NCBI GenBank assembly: GCA_025642075.2
Contig: JAODUO010001747.1
Coordinates: 1 to 64,000 of the forward strand
Length of the DNA: 64,000 nt
Direction of reading: 5' to 3'
From: Ridgeia piscesae
Lineage: Eukaryota > Annelida > Polychaeta > Sabellida > Siboglinidae
Part shown: positions 1 to 11,400 of the stretch, one piece after another
Position numbering within the stretch: the stretch's first letter is position 1
Layout of the letters: each line of letters begins with the position of its first letter
Position numbers and translations under genes: made by a program
The notes under the pieces: generated by a model
What the model saw: only the letters and a program-made list of their open reading frames with translations
Databases searched by the model: none
Told to the model about the DNA's origin: nothing

Positions 1-361
1 CGAGCGCGGTGCGATTACCCAGACGCCGTGAGGTGGCAGCACTTTTTAGCCCCTCAGGCCGAATTTTAAATAAATTAAATGAGAATACTTTTTATCAGAT
101 ATAATTAAAAGATTCAAAATGGGGATACTTTTATCAGATATTATTTAGAAGAAAAAAAAACGATTCAAAATTAAACTCATATTGAAACGTGTCACACATA
201 AAATAAAGAGAATAAATAATTTTGTTGTTGTTAATATGTTATCTCATTTTTTATTTTCTACTTTTTATTTTGTGTATTTTACTACTTTGTGGTTGGAAGC
301 GCCCCCCCAGTGTTGATGTTAGTCGTTATAAGCGCCCCCTAGTGTTGAATGTTGCAAACCC

Positions 362-438
362 CTCACGAGAGACCACCCCTCTTTTAAGACCACCCCACTC
401 TGATTTAGGGGGTAGTCTTAAATGAGAGGTTCCACTGT
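362..438. repeat. Small inverted repeat (hairpin), MITE-like
   Basis: Arms CTCTTTTAAGACCACCCC (near 379) and the opposing GGGGGTAGTCTTAAATGAGAG (cut here to its core) pair almost perfectly around a short loop near 400-408. It resembles the tip of a fold-back transposable element. Bases 1-361 to its left hold no recognisable gene. Confidence 0.45.
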
Positions 439-578
439 AGTTGCAAATGGCTGGTTTCTATCTCTTTTAGCCTAACAAGTTTACAAGTTTCCCACAAAAT
501 TATTATGTTTGTATGCTCTACTGTAAAATGGTATAAAAAATCCAGAAATCTGGATAAGAGTGCTCAAGATAAACCCAC

Positions 579-733
579 CTTGGATGGGGTGCCACTTGCA
601 ACAAACCCAGTGACAGGGGGCGGGAGAGGATGGGCCGGTGACGTCAGCTGAGAGGGTAACTGAGAAGGCGGAGGGAGAGAAGACATAGGCATGGATGCAG
701 CTTGAGGTCTGACATCCACAAACTCCTTGGATG
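579..733 (-). CDS. Unrecognised gene, coding exon 2
   Basis: Acceptor ttgttttcag|CATCC and donor CCAAG|gtgggt. It enters one base into a codon (matching exon 1) and leaves in phase 0, giving 51 codons. The encoded stretch is Pro/Ser/Gln-rich and low complexity. Phase match plus both consensus junctions support it as real coding sequence. Confidence 0.5.
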
Positions 734-1723
734 CTGAAAACAAAATAATAGTCTTAGTTATACCAGTCACCATGCAATAACTTCTTTCTCACATCAGTTG
801 CTGTGTTGCATTTTAGAGTTCGTTCTTATCCAAATTTCCATGGTTGCATATGTGTCTTACGACAACTCTACAGTGTTTCCTGTAGGTAAAAAGGTAAAAA
901 GAAAGGTAGTAGGGTGAGCTGAGCAAGTGCTGAACTCAGAAGGCATGATGTGATATTATGGGGGGCATGCACCCAGAACTATTTTTAAAAACTAACTTCA
1001 AAATGTTGCATCATGAAGTGCTTTAACTTATTCCCTGGAATATACCCCCTCGGGGGTAGTGGGGAAATAAATAAATCTACAGGTAAATGTGTTTGTAGCA
1101 TTACTTGTGAATAGAGCAAAGACACAGGAAATAGCTGTTAGCCAGTGTGAGGCAACAATTTTGGGATATTATAGGCAAGGTAGTGTAAAAAAGCGAGGTG
1201 TCCCACCTGGCACCTTGTTCTTTGTGTAGCAGGGGAAACACTGCTCTGTCATGGTCCTTTCTAACTCTTATGATCAAATATTACAAAGACAAAAGTATAG
1301 AAATAATAATAATAGTGAAACCGATAGTAAATCCAAATATACTCATAAACAAGGGGTATGTATTTTGGAAATGTATTCTAATAAATGGCATATTAAGTTG
1401 TGCAGTGAACTAATTTAGCTGAAAAAGAAGTAAATTTGTTTGTTAAAATATTATTTTTATATTTGTTTATAACTTTCTTATAGTTATTAAGATGTGACAG
1501 TCAGCTAAGAGGGTAACTGGAAGGGGAAGGAAGCAGAAGAGTGAGATAGGCAGCAGATAGGCAGCTTAAAAAGGACATTTGCTTCAGGTATCCTCAAGTA
1601 GGCACATGCCCTCTCACCTTGCGTTACGTCTGTCTTAGCTGCTTCTTGTAGCTGCTGTGCAATATTTGTATGTGCCAAGTGATCTGTTATTCCCTGCTCG
1701 TCGGAGGCCACTTCATGCATCAT
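579..1723 (-). CDS. Unrecognised gene, first two coding exons (runs off the left edge)
   Basis: Two minus-strand exons join in frame. The first starts with two consecutive ATGs (1718-1723) and ends after 35 codons plus one base at a GT donor. The second enters with the matching phase and gives 51 further codons, ending phase 0 at 579. The predicted N-terminus is acidic and Gln/Ala-rich (MMHEVASDEQGITDHLAHTN...), followed by a Pro/Ser-rich stretch with SLPPPSQLPSQ. I do not recognise the family; the composition would suit the disordered N-terminus of a nuclear or scaffold protein, which is inference. An acceptor-like CAG sits 7 bases upstream of the first ATG, so the 5' UTR is probably split and the promoter lies further right, perhaps near 2.7-3.3 kb. 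The remaining exons lie beyond base 1. The gene lies in tandem downstream of the TNFR-like gene on the same strand. Confidence 0.5.
1500..1560 (-). pseudogene. Decayed partial copy of exon 2 of the unrecognised gene, inside its intron 1
   Basis: On the minus strand, CAGTTACCCTCTTAGCTGAC matches the exon 2 stretch CAGTTACCCTCTCAGCTGAC with one difference. The flanking pyrimidine-rich 30-35 bases are also similar with small gaps. The reading frame is not preserved, so it looks like a fossil local duplication rather than an alternative exon. Confidence 0.4.
1618..1723 (-). CDS. Unrecognised gene, coding exon 1
   Basis: ATG ATG start, 35 codons plus one base, donor CAAG|gtgaga. The upstream junction reads cttcagatacag|GTGAACC just before the ATG, suggesting a 5' UTR intron. 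No hydrophobic segment is present. Confidence 0.5.
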
Positions 1724-3654
1724 GGTTCACCTGTATCTGAAGGCAACTTTAAAACATTCTGTTATCAATGTACTGCTATCTCAAGTAACTGAAAGTAGAT
1801 AGAAGGTAATGCATGTCTTCAAAATGTGACAGAGAGTTGCTATTAGTCACTACTATTAGTCACTGCACCATACAGTGTGGAATCGGAATTATGCAAATTT
1901 TAAAAATACATTCTGTCACTATTTCATTCTGTTGATTACTTCTTATATTAAACCAGTATATTAAATTAATTAATTTGGTCAATGTAAATTGATTAACATT
2001 ACATTACGTTCATTGCTGCCAAAGACATGGCCTGGGCAGTTTCAAAGCCTTCATTTTTGTGGACAGATATATTGCATCTGATAGCATGTGAGGGCATACC
2101 ATATCATCTCTCCATTTGTTTGAATCTTTATTAGTAAATTAGCATTCTTCCAAAAATTAGAAATTGATGATCTTTGTTTCCAATTTCCAAAATGGTTTTT
2201 GGCATTGTATGACTAATGAATGACAGTTTTCCTAAACATACTGATCCCATTCAACATGTTTCAGCAAATAGGTATCCGTAACATTACTGTCTGAGGTCTC
2301 AGCAGCCTGTCTTTGCTGTGAAACCAGTAAAAATAGTGTACTTCCACTGGCGCTGATGGTGGAACTGCTCTGTGAATAGTGTGGTTCAATAAACTACTGG
2401 CTCAAAAAGTAAAGGTCAGCAAAGACTGCCGACCGAAATCACCCTGCCAAATTCACCAGTTACGTAAATCTGTAAATAAATTATTGCTTGAGTCTAAAGT
2501 AATGAACACGAGCACAGCATGCGAGTCTGTGACAACTGTCAGGACGTATCCAATTGGATGGGCGATAATACAATTACTTATTGCGCTACGTAAACACTAA
2601 TTCATTTTATAACGTATGAATAGATGAAATTACTGTTAGCTCAAACCAAACAGTAACATCAATGCAACTGGATTTGAAGAAATCAAGAAAAGAAAATGTT
2701 ATACCTTTTAATTCGCGCAGCCCATAAACTTAGAAACGTGGCAAAGATTTGATGACAAGCCAATACGCGGCGCTATCAGCAATGTCAGTGCTGTCATCTG
2801 TTGGATACTGTCGTGTAATTATTCTGGGAATGACGATAAAAACGTGTGCTCTTGCATATCACAGCTTCTGGTAACAATCACAGAGTTAGATAATTACTTA
2901 TTCCCCATTTAACTGTGGAATATACCTCTACACAGAGGTAACCACATGAATGTGAAGAAGAAAACAAGTGTTTTATGTTTATAGTTATGGTTAAACTGAG
3001 CTGTGGACAGCAATCATCAGCTAGAATAAAAAAATCACATAAAGAAACATCTACAGCGGCCAGCACCAGTGTTATGAAAGTGTGTCTTTTGGTGGGCCCA
3101 CAAGAACCTCTACTCAGTGTACGAGCAACTGTCAAGAGAAGTAAATGTACTATTGTTTTGGACACATACTAACACGCTGAAGACGATCCGTGGGAGCAGA
3201 ACCCTGAAGGGCAGACGCCGTGCGCGCGTCTGCGCGTCAGAAGAATTAAGACTGAATAAGAGCTATAATATAGATGGACTGTGTTATCGCATTTGGAGTG
3301 ACAGCGTTCTTTCGCATTTCACACCTTACCGCCAGATGGAGCTACGTGTCATTTAGCGTCGAGCCGTCGACTTTGTATAATCGCAATTCAGTGTGTTTTG
3401 CATGCAGGCAAGCTAGCTACAGGTTCTGGAATCCAGATACATGGATATGGTCATGGTGATGACTGAGTGATGGTCGAGTTTCATCCATCATGTCTTATGT
3501 CATGACCAAATAGGGGTGTGCTGCCAAAGGTCACATGATATACCTCCATCCTTGATAAGGGCATCCAGTTTAAAAAAGTATACCCTTGGCCTTGATGAGT
3601 TGATCAAGAACACATTTAGAAAGTCTTACAAAACACATGTAATAATATATCCCC

Positions 3655-3722
3655 TACACACACACCACGCGCGCGCGTGCGCATGCACACACACACACAC
3701 GCATATGCACACGCACACAAAG
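3655..3722. repeat. CA/GT microsatellite with a CG patch
   Basis: Alternating purine-pyrimidine run: CACACACAC, a CGCGCGCGTGCG core near 3669, then more CACA. The CG core within CA runs is a classic Z-DNA-prone composition. Short open frames here are low-complexity artefacts. Confidence 0.8.
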
Positions 3723-3825
3723 ACCAGATGCAACAGGCCTGTACACACAAGCACACACAGTAATCCACACTGGGATTTGTTTCGGGTCACGAGATGAGAC
3801 AGACTTATGTCATTCACATTCAATC

Positions 3826-4068
3826 TGGTGTACTAGTCGTGTGTCATAGCCATACTTTTAGTCTGCCATGAATTCATACACAAATGTCCACCATTGTCTA
3901 TAATCAGGTGCGCATTCATACAGCTGCCAAATGAACTGGAATGACAGAGTGAAATCAACTTGTGAATGGTTCGAATACAGCTGATCAGGACTTGAACTGG
4001 ATTCTCTCCAATGAGAACCCAAGGCCCTATCCATTCATTCTGCTGTACTTTGTACTGTGATGTACTCA
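3826..4068 (-). repeat. tRNA-derived SINE, copy 1
   Basis: On the minus strand the 5' part carries a B-box-like AGTTCAAGTCC, then a central domain shared with the copies at 4979, 5636 and 41035. The shared core reads CAGCTGTATGAATGC... then TATAGACAATGGTGGA..., about 30 bases later. It lies in the intergenic region beyond the TNFR-like gene's 3' end. Confidence 0.6.
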
Positions 4069-4138
4069 CTATATGAATACAATAACAACATCCACCAAAA
4101 ACATCTTATGATATGATTTTTGTTTATTTGATATAATA

Positions 4139-4139
<1 letters not shown>

Positions 4140-4175
<36 letters not shown>
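4140..4175. repeat. (AT)n microsatellite
   Basis: About 18 uninterrupted AT dinucleotides. Confidence 0.9.
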
Positions 4176-4181
<6 letters not shown>

Positions 4182-4478
4182 CCTAAATGGTTAACATATA
4201 TTTACACAATGCATGTTAACAATTAATAATACAAAGCTACCATACGTACACATGAGAAAAACATCAATGTAAAGGTTTCTTCCCAAAACAAATTCATGTT
4301 ATGTAAATTTCTTTCCAAAAATATGTTCATATTAAACAGATGCCTGGGTAATCATCTTCTCATTTTTTATATACCGATAATTGAATTAACATTTTATTTT
4401 TTATTTGTACTCCGTGGTGTATCACGTGTACTTGTTATTGTTACACAGTAACAAATATGTTAGCTGACGTCACAGCAG

Positions 4479-4522
4479 TATATATATATATATATATATA
4501 TTTTATATATATATATATATAT
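4479..4522. repeat. (AT)n microsatellite, interrupted
   Basis: Two AT runs separated by a short TTTT interruption, just after a TGACGTCA palindrome near 4463. Confidence 0.85.
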
Positions 4523-4873
4523 TTAATTATGACACAATATCATTGTAAAATATACATATTTCTACTCACAATATAGAAAAATAGATACTGTCAAACACAG
4601 TGGAAGCCACTATCAGCTATACAGAATGTATCTGAAGACTAAGAAGTTTAAATACAGTTGCTGCCTATTGTACAGTTTATCACAGTTTCCACGTATCACG
4701 TCTGTCAACTATGAATGCCAAGGATCACACAGACAATGTTGTGTATTGTTGAACATTATTGGACCCCAAACGAAACGTCTAGAGTGTCCTACAAATAGTC
4801 TAATACCCAAGGTTTGACCCCCTTCCATTGGGCCAAACAAACAATGCGTCTTGCCCCAAATTATCATATACTC

Positions 4874-4877
<4 letters not shown>

Positions 4878-4954
<77 letters not shown>
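4878..4954. repeat. (AT)n microsatellite abutting a SINE tail
   Basis: About 38 AT dinucleotides. The array lies just beyond the 3' end of the minus-strand SINE at 4979-5246, so it may have expanded from that element's A/T-rich tail. Confidence 0.85.
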
Positions 4955-4959
<5 letters not shown>

Positions 4960-4978
4960 TGTCTATATATACATATAG

Positions 4979-5246
4979 GTAATCAATTCAATCCTTAGGA
5001 CTGCTCAAAGTGCTTTACACTACTTCCTGGCTGATCTGTTCAATCAAATACAATCTTGACTTCTCTGGGAAGCACCCAGCCACACTGCAATTAATGCACA
5101 AGTATTATTCATATACCAATATTCACCACTATTTATAGCCAGGTACTCATTAAGCAGCTGCATGAACTGGAGCAATGAAGAGAGAACAAACTTGTCCAAG
5201 GTTCGACATGACAGCTCAGGATTCAAAACCAGGTTCTCTTATTTTC
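4979..5246 (-). repeat. tRNA-derived SINE, copy 2 (near full length)
   Basis: The most complete minus-strand copy. It has a head with a B-box-like GGTTTTGAATCC, the central TATAAATAGTGGTGAATATT domain, the conserved GCTTCCCAGAGAA block, and the 3' end reading GCACTTTGAGCAGTCCTAAG. Its right end lies about 100 bases from the TNFR-like stop codon, so it is probably transcribed in that 3' UTR. Confidence 0.65.
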
Positions 5247-5344
5247 TAACAGCTGTTATGCTCCATATAGTAAATACATATAATATCACAGTTTAAATTA
5301 ATATTGACAAATTATCAGCATGTGTCCTTAATTGATTAAACAGG

Positions 5345-5448
5345 TTAAGCATTTGACGTGGAGGCAACTGGTTCAACATCACGTGATTGGATGAAGTTGG
5401 TCAGGTGATCTTGTCCTGAACTTGGGTTGTCCGTCCTGACCTTTGCAC
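5345..5448 (-). CDS. TNFR-like gene, exon 5 (C-terminus and stop)
   Basis: Acceptor ttttgttgtag|GTGCAA, phase 1, 33 codons then TAA at 5345-5347. It encodes a hydrophilic tail ending VASTSNA. Confidence 0.65.
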
Positions 5449-8400
5449 CTACAACAAAATCATATAATAATTTAATAAATGCGTGGAATAAAGAAATATG
5501 CAGATTCCGAAAAGTGGCCTAGGTATCATGTGCCCCATTGCCTAGCAACATGTCTGTGAAGCCTTCCAAAATGGATGTCAAACAAGTAGAGCAATGGGAT
5601 TGTAATTCAGCCAACAAATGTTTTGTGACAAAAACTCAGTTGAGTATCATCTCAATTTATCTGGGATTAAGGCACAAAGATTATTTGTACTCAAATACCA
5701 CCACTGTCTATAGCAAGGTATTTATTCATACAGCTGAGTGATGTGGAGCAATGCATTAAAACAACTCAGAATGTGACCACGGGTTCCTTAGAACAAAAGT
5801 CCAGTGCCCAAGTCACTGGGCCACTGTGGTGCTGGACTCAGTATTATGAGTGCAGATCGAAGTGAAATTACGTAGTCAGGCACCTCCAAGGTTCAACCCG
5901 TATTTGATTAAATGACTCCATATGGGCATAAAAACCTACTAACAGCAAAAATTCACTTACTCAGGCTAGCTGCGGTGCACACCATGATACAAGCACCTTG
6001 TTGGTAGGCCAGTCCGGCGTCTGGTTGGTAGGCAGAGTTATTCTGTCCTTCATTGGATGAGGGCTGAATAGAATGGTTGCCCTCTACATCAGCTGACTCC
6101 ATAGTGGCATTGTCATTGGCTTAAAACAAAGTGTATATGATAATTATGTATTGCACCAAAGCAATGCACAAACCGATTCAACAATCTTATGTGCAAGACA
6201 CAAGTTCAAAAAGGACTTGTTCTGGGTGTAACACAGTAAGGATTTGAACTAAGATAAGTATTTCTTGTAACAGCGTTGGAGGTAGCATATGATACTAAGA
6301 GGTGTCATGTCAGAGTCGGCATGACAACACGTACGTTACACAAGTATAGAAGTTTACTAACAGTCCCTTTAATGGTACAGTGTAGCCTTTGTGACTATGC
6401 AAATGTGACCTGAATGGTGAGGTGACCTGAATGGCGAGGTGATCTTATTAGGAGAGACAAATTAACTATATGTTGCTGTTAACATGGAAATGATTGTCGA
6501 TATATACAATTGCCAAGTCATTTGTGTTAAAGGGGTCAGCAAGCCTTTTAAAACCTAACAGTCGGTGTCATAGGAGCCACTTAAAGTGGTGACACATATG
6601 ATAGACTTGTATGAGTGACTCATCAAAGTCACATGTATCAATGAAATCAGATATAAAATCATACGTGTATCATGTCATCCGAGTCACTAATATGAGGCAC
6701 TAGTATGTGTATCACCACCCATAGACAACTTCTCAACTCGATACACCAGAAGAAATAATATATCAATTTAATCTTTTATACCGAAAGAACTTACCAGGCT
6801 CATGATGACTACTGGTTCGACACTTCTTCACAGATACGACACACTCAACCACTCCAACGGCGCAGACACACAGCACTATGAAGGAGCCCAGGATACCAAA
6901 TATCGCCAGGATCCAGAACAGAGTCGCTGAGTTGTCAGCATCAGGTTTTTTCAATGACTCTATATGTGCTGAAAATCATGGAACAAATTATTATTATTTA
7001 TTTACAATAACAAGTTGTGTGTCAATAAAAACCTTTCAATTGATAAATATTTGTGGATGATTAGTCATTTTTGTTTTTGATAAATGCCCACAATAACTGT
7101 TGATTACATTGGCTTTGGGAGTTTAGATAACGAGATTCCAGGTCAGTGAGTCCACAATAAGATCTTCCATTTCCCTGTGTGGGATCTTTGACTTTCCCAG
7201 CACTGACACCAGACAGAAGGCACTGACACCAGACAGAAGGCACTGACACCAGACAGAAGGCACAGACACCAGACAGAAGGCACTGACACCAGACAGAAGG
7301 CACTGACACCAGACAGAAGGCACTGACACCAGACAGAAGGCACTGACACCAGACAGAAGGCACCAGACACCAGACAGAAGGCACAGACACCAGACAGAAG
7401 GCACAGACACCAGACAGAAGGCACTGACACCAGACAGAAGGCACTGACACCAGACAGAAGGCACTGACACCAGACAGAAGGCACCGACACCAGACAGAAG
7501 GCACTGACACCAGACAGAAGGCACAGACACCAGACAGAAGGCACTGACACCAGACAGAAGGCACTGACACCAGACAGAAGGCACAGACACCAGACAGAAG
7601 GCACTGACACCAGACAGAAGGCACTGACACCAGACAGAAGGCACAGACACCAGACAGAAGGCACTGACACCAGACAGAAGGCACTGACACCAGACAGAAG
7701 GCACTGACACCAGACAGAAGGCACAGACACCAGACAGAAGGCACTGACACCAGACAGAAGGCACAGACACCAGACAGAAGGCACTGACACCAGACAGAAG
7801 GCACCAACACCAGACAGAAGGCACTGACACCAGACAGAAGGCACTGACACCAGACAGAAGGCACCAACACCAGACAGAAGGCACAGACACCAGACAGAAG
7901 GCACAGACACCAGACAGAAGGCACCAACACCAGACAGAAGGCACAGACACCAGACAGAAGGCACTGACACCAGACAGAAGGCACCACACCAGACAGAAGG
8001 CACTGACACCAGACAGAAGGCACTGACACCAGACAGAAGGCACCGACACCAGACAGAAGGCACTGACACCAGACAGAAGGCACAGACACCAGACAGAAGG
8101 CACCGACACCAGACAGAAGGCACAGACACCAGACAGAAGGCACTGACACCAGACAGAAGGCACAGACACCAGACAGAAGGCACTGACACCAGACAGAAGG
8201 CACCGACACCAGACAGAAGGCACTGACACCAGACAGAAGGCACTGACACCAGACAGAAGGCACAGACACCAGACAGAAGGCACAGACACCAGACAGAAGG
8301 CACTGACACCAGACAGAAGGCACCGACACCAGACAGAAGGCACTGACACCAGACAGAAGGCACAGACACCAGACAGAAGGCACAGACACCAGACAGAAGG

Positions 8401-11400
8401 CACCGACACCAGACAGAAGGCACAGACACCAGACAGAAGGCACTGACACCAGACAGAAGGCACTGACACCAGACAGAAGGCACTGACACCAGACAGAAGG
8501 CACAGACACCAGACAGAAGGCACCGACACCAGACAGAAGGCACAGACACCAGACAGAAGGCACTGACACCAGACAGAAGGCACCGACACCAGACAGAAGG
8601 CACCGACACCAGACAGAAGGCACTGACACCAGACAGAAGGCACAGACACCAGACAGAAGGCACAGACACCAGACAGAAGGCACCGACACCAGACAGAAGG
8701 CACAGACACCAGACAGAAGGCACAGACACCAGACAGAAGGCACAGACACCAGACAGAAGGCACTGACACCAGACAGAAGGCACCGACACCAGACAGAAGG
8801 CACTGACACCAGACAGAAGGCACTGACACCAGACAGAAGGCACAGACACCAGACAGAAGGCACAGACACCAGACAGAAGGCACAGACACCAGACAGAAGG
8901 CACTGACACCAGACAGAAGGCACAGACACCAGACAGAAGGCACCGACACCAGACAGAAGGCACTGACACCAGACAGAAGGCACTGACACCAGACAGAAGG
9001 CACTGACACCAGACAGAAGGCACCGACACCAGACAGAAGGCACAGACACCAGACAGAAGGCACTGACACCAGACAGAAGGCACAGACACCAGACAGAAGG
9101 CACTGACACCAGACAGAAGGCACAGACATCAGACAGAAGGCACTGACACCAGACAGAAGGCACTGACACCAGACAGAAGGCACTGACACCAGACAGAAGG
9201 CACAGACACCAGACAGAAGGCACAGACACCAGACAGAAGGCACAGACACCAGACAGAAGGCACTGACACCAGACAGAAGGCACTGACACCAGACAGAAGG
9301 CACTGACACCAGACAGAAGGCACAGACATCAGACAGAAGGCACTGACACCAGACAGAAGGCACTGACACCAGACAGAAGGCACTGACACCAGACAGAAGG
9401 CACAGACACCAGACAGAAGGCACTGACACCAGACAGAAGGCACCGACACCAGACAGAAGGCACAGACACCAGACAGAAGGCACTGACACCAGACAGAAGG
9501 CACAGACACCAGACAGAAGGCACAGACACCAGACAGAAGGCACAGACACCAGACAGAAGGCACTGACACCAGACAGAAGGCACAGACACCAGACAGAAGG
9601 CACTGACACCAGACAGAAGGCACTGACACCAGACAGAAGGCACTGACACCAGACAGAAGGCACAGACACCAGACAGAAGGCACAGACACCAGACAGAAGG
9701 CACAGACACCAGACAGAAGGCACTGACACCAGACAGAAGGCACAGACACCAGACAGAAGGCACTGACACCAGACAGAAGGCACAGACACCAGACAGAAGG
9801 CACTGACACCAGACACAGAAGGCACAGACATCAGACAGAAGGCACTGACACCAGACACAGAAGGCACTGACACCAGACAGAAGGCACAGACACCAGACAG
9901 AAGGCACCGACACCAGACAGAAGGCACAACACCAGACAGAAGGCACTGACACCAGACAGAAGGCACAGACACCAGACAGAAGGCACAGACACCAGACAGA
10001 AGGCACAGACACCAGACAGAAGGCACAGACACCAGACAGAAGGCACAGACACCAGACAGAAGGCACTGACACCAGACAGAAGGCACAGACACCAGACAGA
10101 AGGCACTGACACCAGACAGAAGGCACAGACACCAGACAGAAGGCACTGACACCAGACAAAGAAGGCACAGACATCAGACAGAAGGCACTGACACCAGACA
10201 CAGAAGGCACTGACACCAGACAGAAGGCACAGACACCAGACAGAAGGCACCGACACCAGACAGAAGGCACCAACACCAGACAGAAGGCACTGACACCAGA
10301 CAGAAGGCACAGACACCAGACAGAAGGCACAGACACCAGACAGAAGGCACAGACACCAGACAGAAGGCACTGACACCAGACAGAAGGCACAGACACCAGA
10401 CAGAAGGCACAGACACCAGACAGAAGGCACAGACACCAGACAGAAGGCACAGACACCAGACAGAAGGCACAGACACCAGACAGAAGGCACAGACACCAGA
10501 CAGAAGGCACCGACACCAGACAGAAGGCACAGACACCAGACAGAAGGCACTGACACCAGACAGAAGGCACTGACACCAGACAGAAGGCACCGACACCAGA
10601 CAGAAGGCACAGACACCAGACAGAAGGCACAGACACCAGACAGAAGGCACGACACCAGACAGAAGGCACAGACACCAGACAGAAGGCACAGACACCAGAC
10701 AGAAGGCACTGACACCAGACAGAAGGCACGACACCAGACAGAAGGCACTGACACCAGACAGAAGGCACTGACACCAGACAGAAGGCACAGACACCAGACA
10801 GAAGGCACTGACACCAGACAGAAGGCACCGACACCAGACAGAAGGCACAGACACCAGACAGAAGGCACAGACACCAGACAGAAGGCACTGACACCAGACA
10901 GAAGGCACCGACACCAGACAGAAGGCACAGACACCAGACAGAAGGCACAGACACCAGACAGAAGGCACTGACACCAGACAGAAGGCACTGACACCAGACA
11001 GAAGGCACAGACACCAGACAGAAGGCACTGACACCAGACAGAAGGCACAGACACCAGACAGAAGGCACTGACACCAGACAGAAGGCACAGACATCAGACA
11101 GAAGGCACCGACACCAGACAGAAGGCACCGACACCAGACAGAAGGCACTGACACCAGACAGAAGGCACTGACACCAGACAGAAGGCACTGACACCAGACA
11201 GAAGGCACTGACACCAGACAGAAGGCACTGACACCAGACAGAAGGCACTGACACCAGACAGAAGACACTGACACCAGACAGAAGGCACCAACACCAGACA
11301 GAAGGCACAGACACCAGACAGAAGGCACTGACACCAGACAGAAGGCACTGACACCAGACAGAAGGCACCGACACCAGACAGAAGGCACAGACACCAGACA

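Larger units (their letters stand above)
1724..5344. other. Intergenic region between the unrecognised gene and the TNFR-like gene
   Basis: No supported exon. It contains a short CpG-containing patch near 3205-3240 that could belong to the promoter of the left gene, a CA/CG microsatellite, three AT dinucleotide runs and two full-length SINE copies. The 3' UTR of the TNFR-like gene must lie at its right end. Minus-strand AATAAA-like hexamers occur (for example near 4125), but I cannot assign a cleavage site. Confidence 0.5.

Noticed and set aside
4460..4470. TGACGTCA-like palindrome as a regulatory CRE
   Set aside because: Isolated in intergenic AT-rich DNA far from any start site, unlike the one at 49267.
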